Source: Curtobacterium caseinilyticum
Lineage (GTDB): Bacteria > Actinomycetota > Actinomycetes > Actinomycetales > Microbacteriaceae
Direction: 5' to 3'
Length of the DNA: 64,000 nt
NCBI RefSeq assembly: GCF_030363035.1
Contig: NZ_JAUCMN010000006.1
Span: forward strand, 62,001-126,000
The position numbers and the translations under genes were made by a program. The notes under the pieces were generated by a model, which ran no database searches, was not told the DNA's origin, and saw nothing but the letters and a program-made list of their open reading frames with translations. Below, piece after piece: positions 63,158 through 64,000 of the stretch. Position 1 is the stretch's first letter. Every line of letters begins with the position of its first letter.

Positions 63158-64000
63158 CCCGGACCGGTCGAGACGTCCTCGTCACGGTCCTCGGGAACGG
63201 CGTCGCGCCACTCGCTGCGCTCGGCACCGCCCCCGTGCTCGCGACGTCGCTCGAGGTCACCGGGCGCGGCGCGACGGCCGCTGCGACGGCCCCGCTCCTC
63301 CTCGCCACCGCGCTGACGTCCTTGGGCTTGCCTGCGGCGGTGACCCACGTCGTCGCACGCGGTTCCGTCACTGCGCGCCGCGCTCTCGCGACCGCCACCC
63401 CCGTCGCGGTCGTGATCGGACTCCTGGCCGCGGCGGTCGTCGGGCTCGTCCGCAACGACCTCGCCGGGTCGGACCGACAGCTCGGCGACCTGATCGGTCT
63501 CACCTCCCTCACCCTGGTGCCGAACCTGGCTGCGGCACTCCTGCAGGCGGCGGCGGCCGGCCTCCGGGCGTGGACCCTCGTTGCGCTGGAACGGACGGTC
63601 ACCCACGGCGGTCGGTTCGTCGTGATCGCGGCCCTCGCGTGGACCGACGCACTCACCGTCCCCGCCGCGGTCCTGACCATCGCTCTGAGCCCTGCACTCG
63701 GCGCACTCGTGTACGTCCGGCTCCTCGGACGTTGTCCGCGATCACGAGCTGGTGGGGGCCGCGGCGGCACAACAGGAGTGCTGCTCTCCTACGGCGTCCG
63801 CGTGTGGCTCGGTTCGCTCGCCGGCACCGTCCTGGTGCGACTCGACCAGACGTTGCTCACGCCGCTGGCCGGGACTGCAGCGCTCGGGATCTACGCAGTG
63901 GCCGTCAGCGTGAGCGACCTCCCGACGGTCGTGTCGAACGCGGTCCGGGAGGTGACGTTCTCCAGCCAGAGCGCGGACAACGACCCCACGTCACTCGGCC
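63154..64000 (+). CDS. Polysaccharide flippase-like (Wzx/MATE) protein, cut by the window end
   Basis: The ATG overlaps the polymerase stop as ATGA. At least 282 residues are readable to the window edge with no stop. They form about eight hydrophobic helices in the MATE/PST-export style (VLGNGVAPLAALGTAPVLATSLEVTGRG, later SYGVRVWLGSLAGTVLVRLDQTLLTPLAG). It would move lipid-linked units across the membrane, completing a Wzx/Wzy pathway with the previous genes. Confidence 0.75.
   Translation, partial: MTRTGRDVLVTVLGNGVAPLAALGTAPVLATSLEVTGRGATAAATAPLLLATALTSLGLPAAVTHVVARGSVTARRALATATPVAVVIGLLAAAVVGLVRNDLAGSDRQLGDLIGLTSLTLVPNLAAALLQAAAAGLRAWTLVALERTVTHGGRFVVIAALAWTDALTVPAAVLTIALSPALGALVYVRLLGRCPRSRAGGGRGGTTGVLLSYGVRVWLGSLAGTVLVRLDQTLLTPLAGTAALGIYAVAVSVSDLPTVVSNAVREVTFSSQSADNDPTSLG

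Overview
The window is chromosomal DNA from a high-GC Gram-positive bacterium. Codon third positions are almost always G or C, TGA is the usual stop, and many genes overlap by 4 nt or appear leaderless. The dnaK-grpE-dnaJ-hspR operon, the HspR (HAIR) operators and a surface protein ending in LAFTG are actinobacterial. Gene content and protein style suggest Microbacteriaceae, perhaps a Curtobacterium relative; that placement is inference. I see no rRNA, tRNA, CRISPR array, integrase or insertion sequence.

Layout. 0-8 kb: secreted PAP2 phosphatase, CPBP protease, DtxR-type metal regulator, cation/Ca2+ exchanger, HEAT-repeat protein, aldo/keto reductase. 8-21 kb: pyrE coupled to a long membrane protein with a septum-formation-type C-terminus, a multipass membrane protein, an M23 peptidoglycan hydrolase, exonuclease III, AEC transporter, nitroreductase, thioesterase, HAD phosphatase, trpF, a Ser/Thr kinase, DUF2945 and DedA proteins. 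21-26 kb: fructose operon fruR-fruK-fruA with direct-repeat operators, then a DUF2231 membrane protein. 26-32 kb: one seven-gene operon encoding a response regulator, a histidine kinase, two paralogous lipoproteins, a peptidoglycan-binding adaptor, an ABC ATPase and a MacB/FtsX permease. 32-42 kb: an N-domain-less ClpB under a HAIR operator, MFS transporter, DUF1624-type acyltransferase, TatA, an initiating sugar phosphotransferase and a beta-mannosidase. 42-52 kb: a 1427-residue repeat adhesin, a second aldo/keto reductase, an RsmC-like methyltransferase, a GntR regulator with a tiny Cys-rich ORF, and a secreted Ig-like protein. 52-56 kb: hspR, dnaJ, grpE, dnaK. 56-64 kb: a secreted modular protein, a DUF3060 lipoprotein, then an exopolysaccharide cluster (two glycosyltransferases, a Wzy-like polymerase, and a Wzx-like flippase cut by the window edge).

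How it fits together. HspR should control both the dnaK operon and clpB through HAIR boxes visible at 34.3 and 56.4 kb. The sugar transferase, the glycosyltransferase/Wzy/Wzx set and three large secreted proteins make the right-hand half rich in envelope and matrix functions. The 26-32 kb operon looks like a self-contained envelope sensing and export unit.

The most unusual non-coding content is repetitive. One family is intergenic hairpins sharing the stem core GGAGGC/GCCTCC (often GGACGGGAGGC), nearly all at gene 3' ends. A second is a pair of 88-bp elements with identical internal spacing of three short boxes but a diverged interior. Many genes have a -10-like hexamer only 6-9 nt before the start codon, the signature of leaderless transcription.
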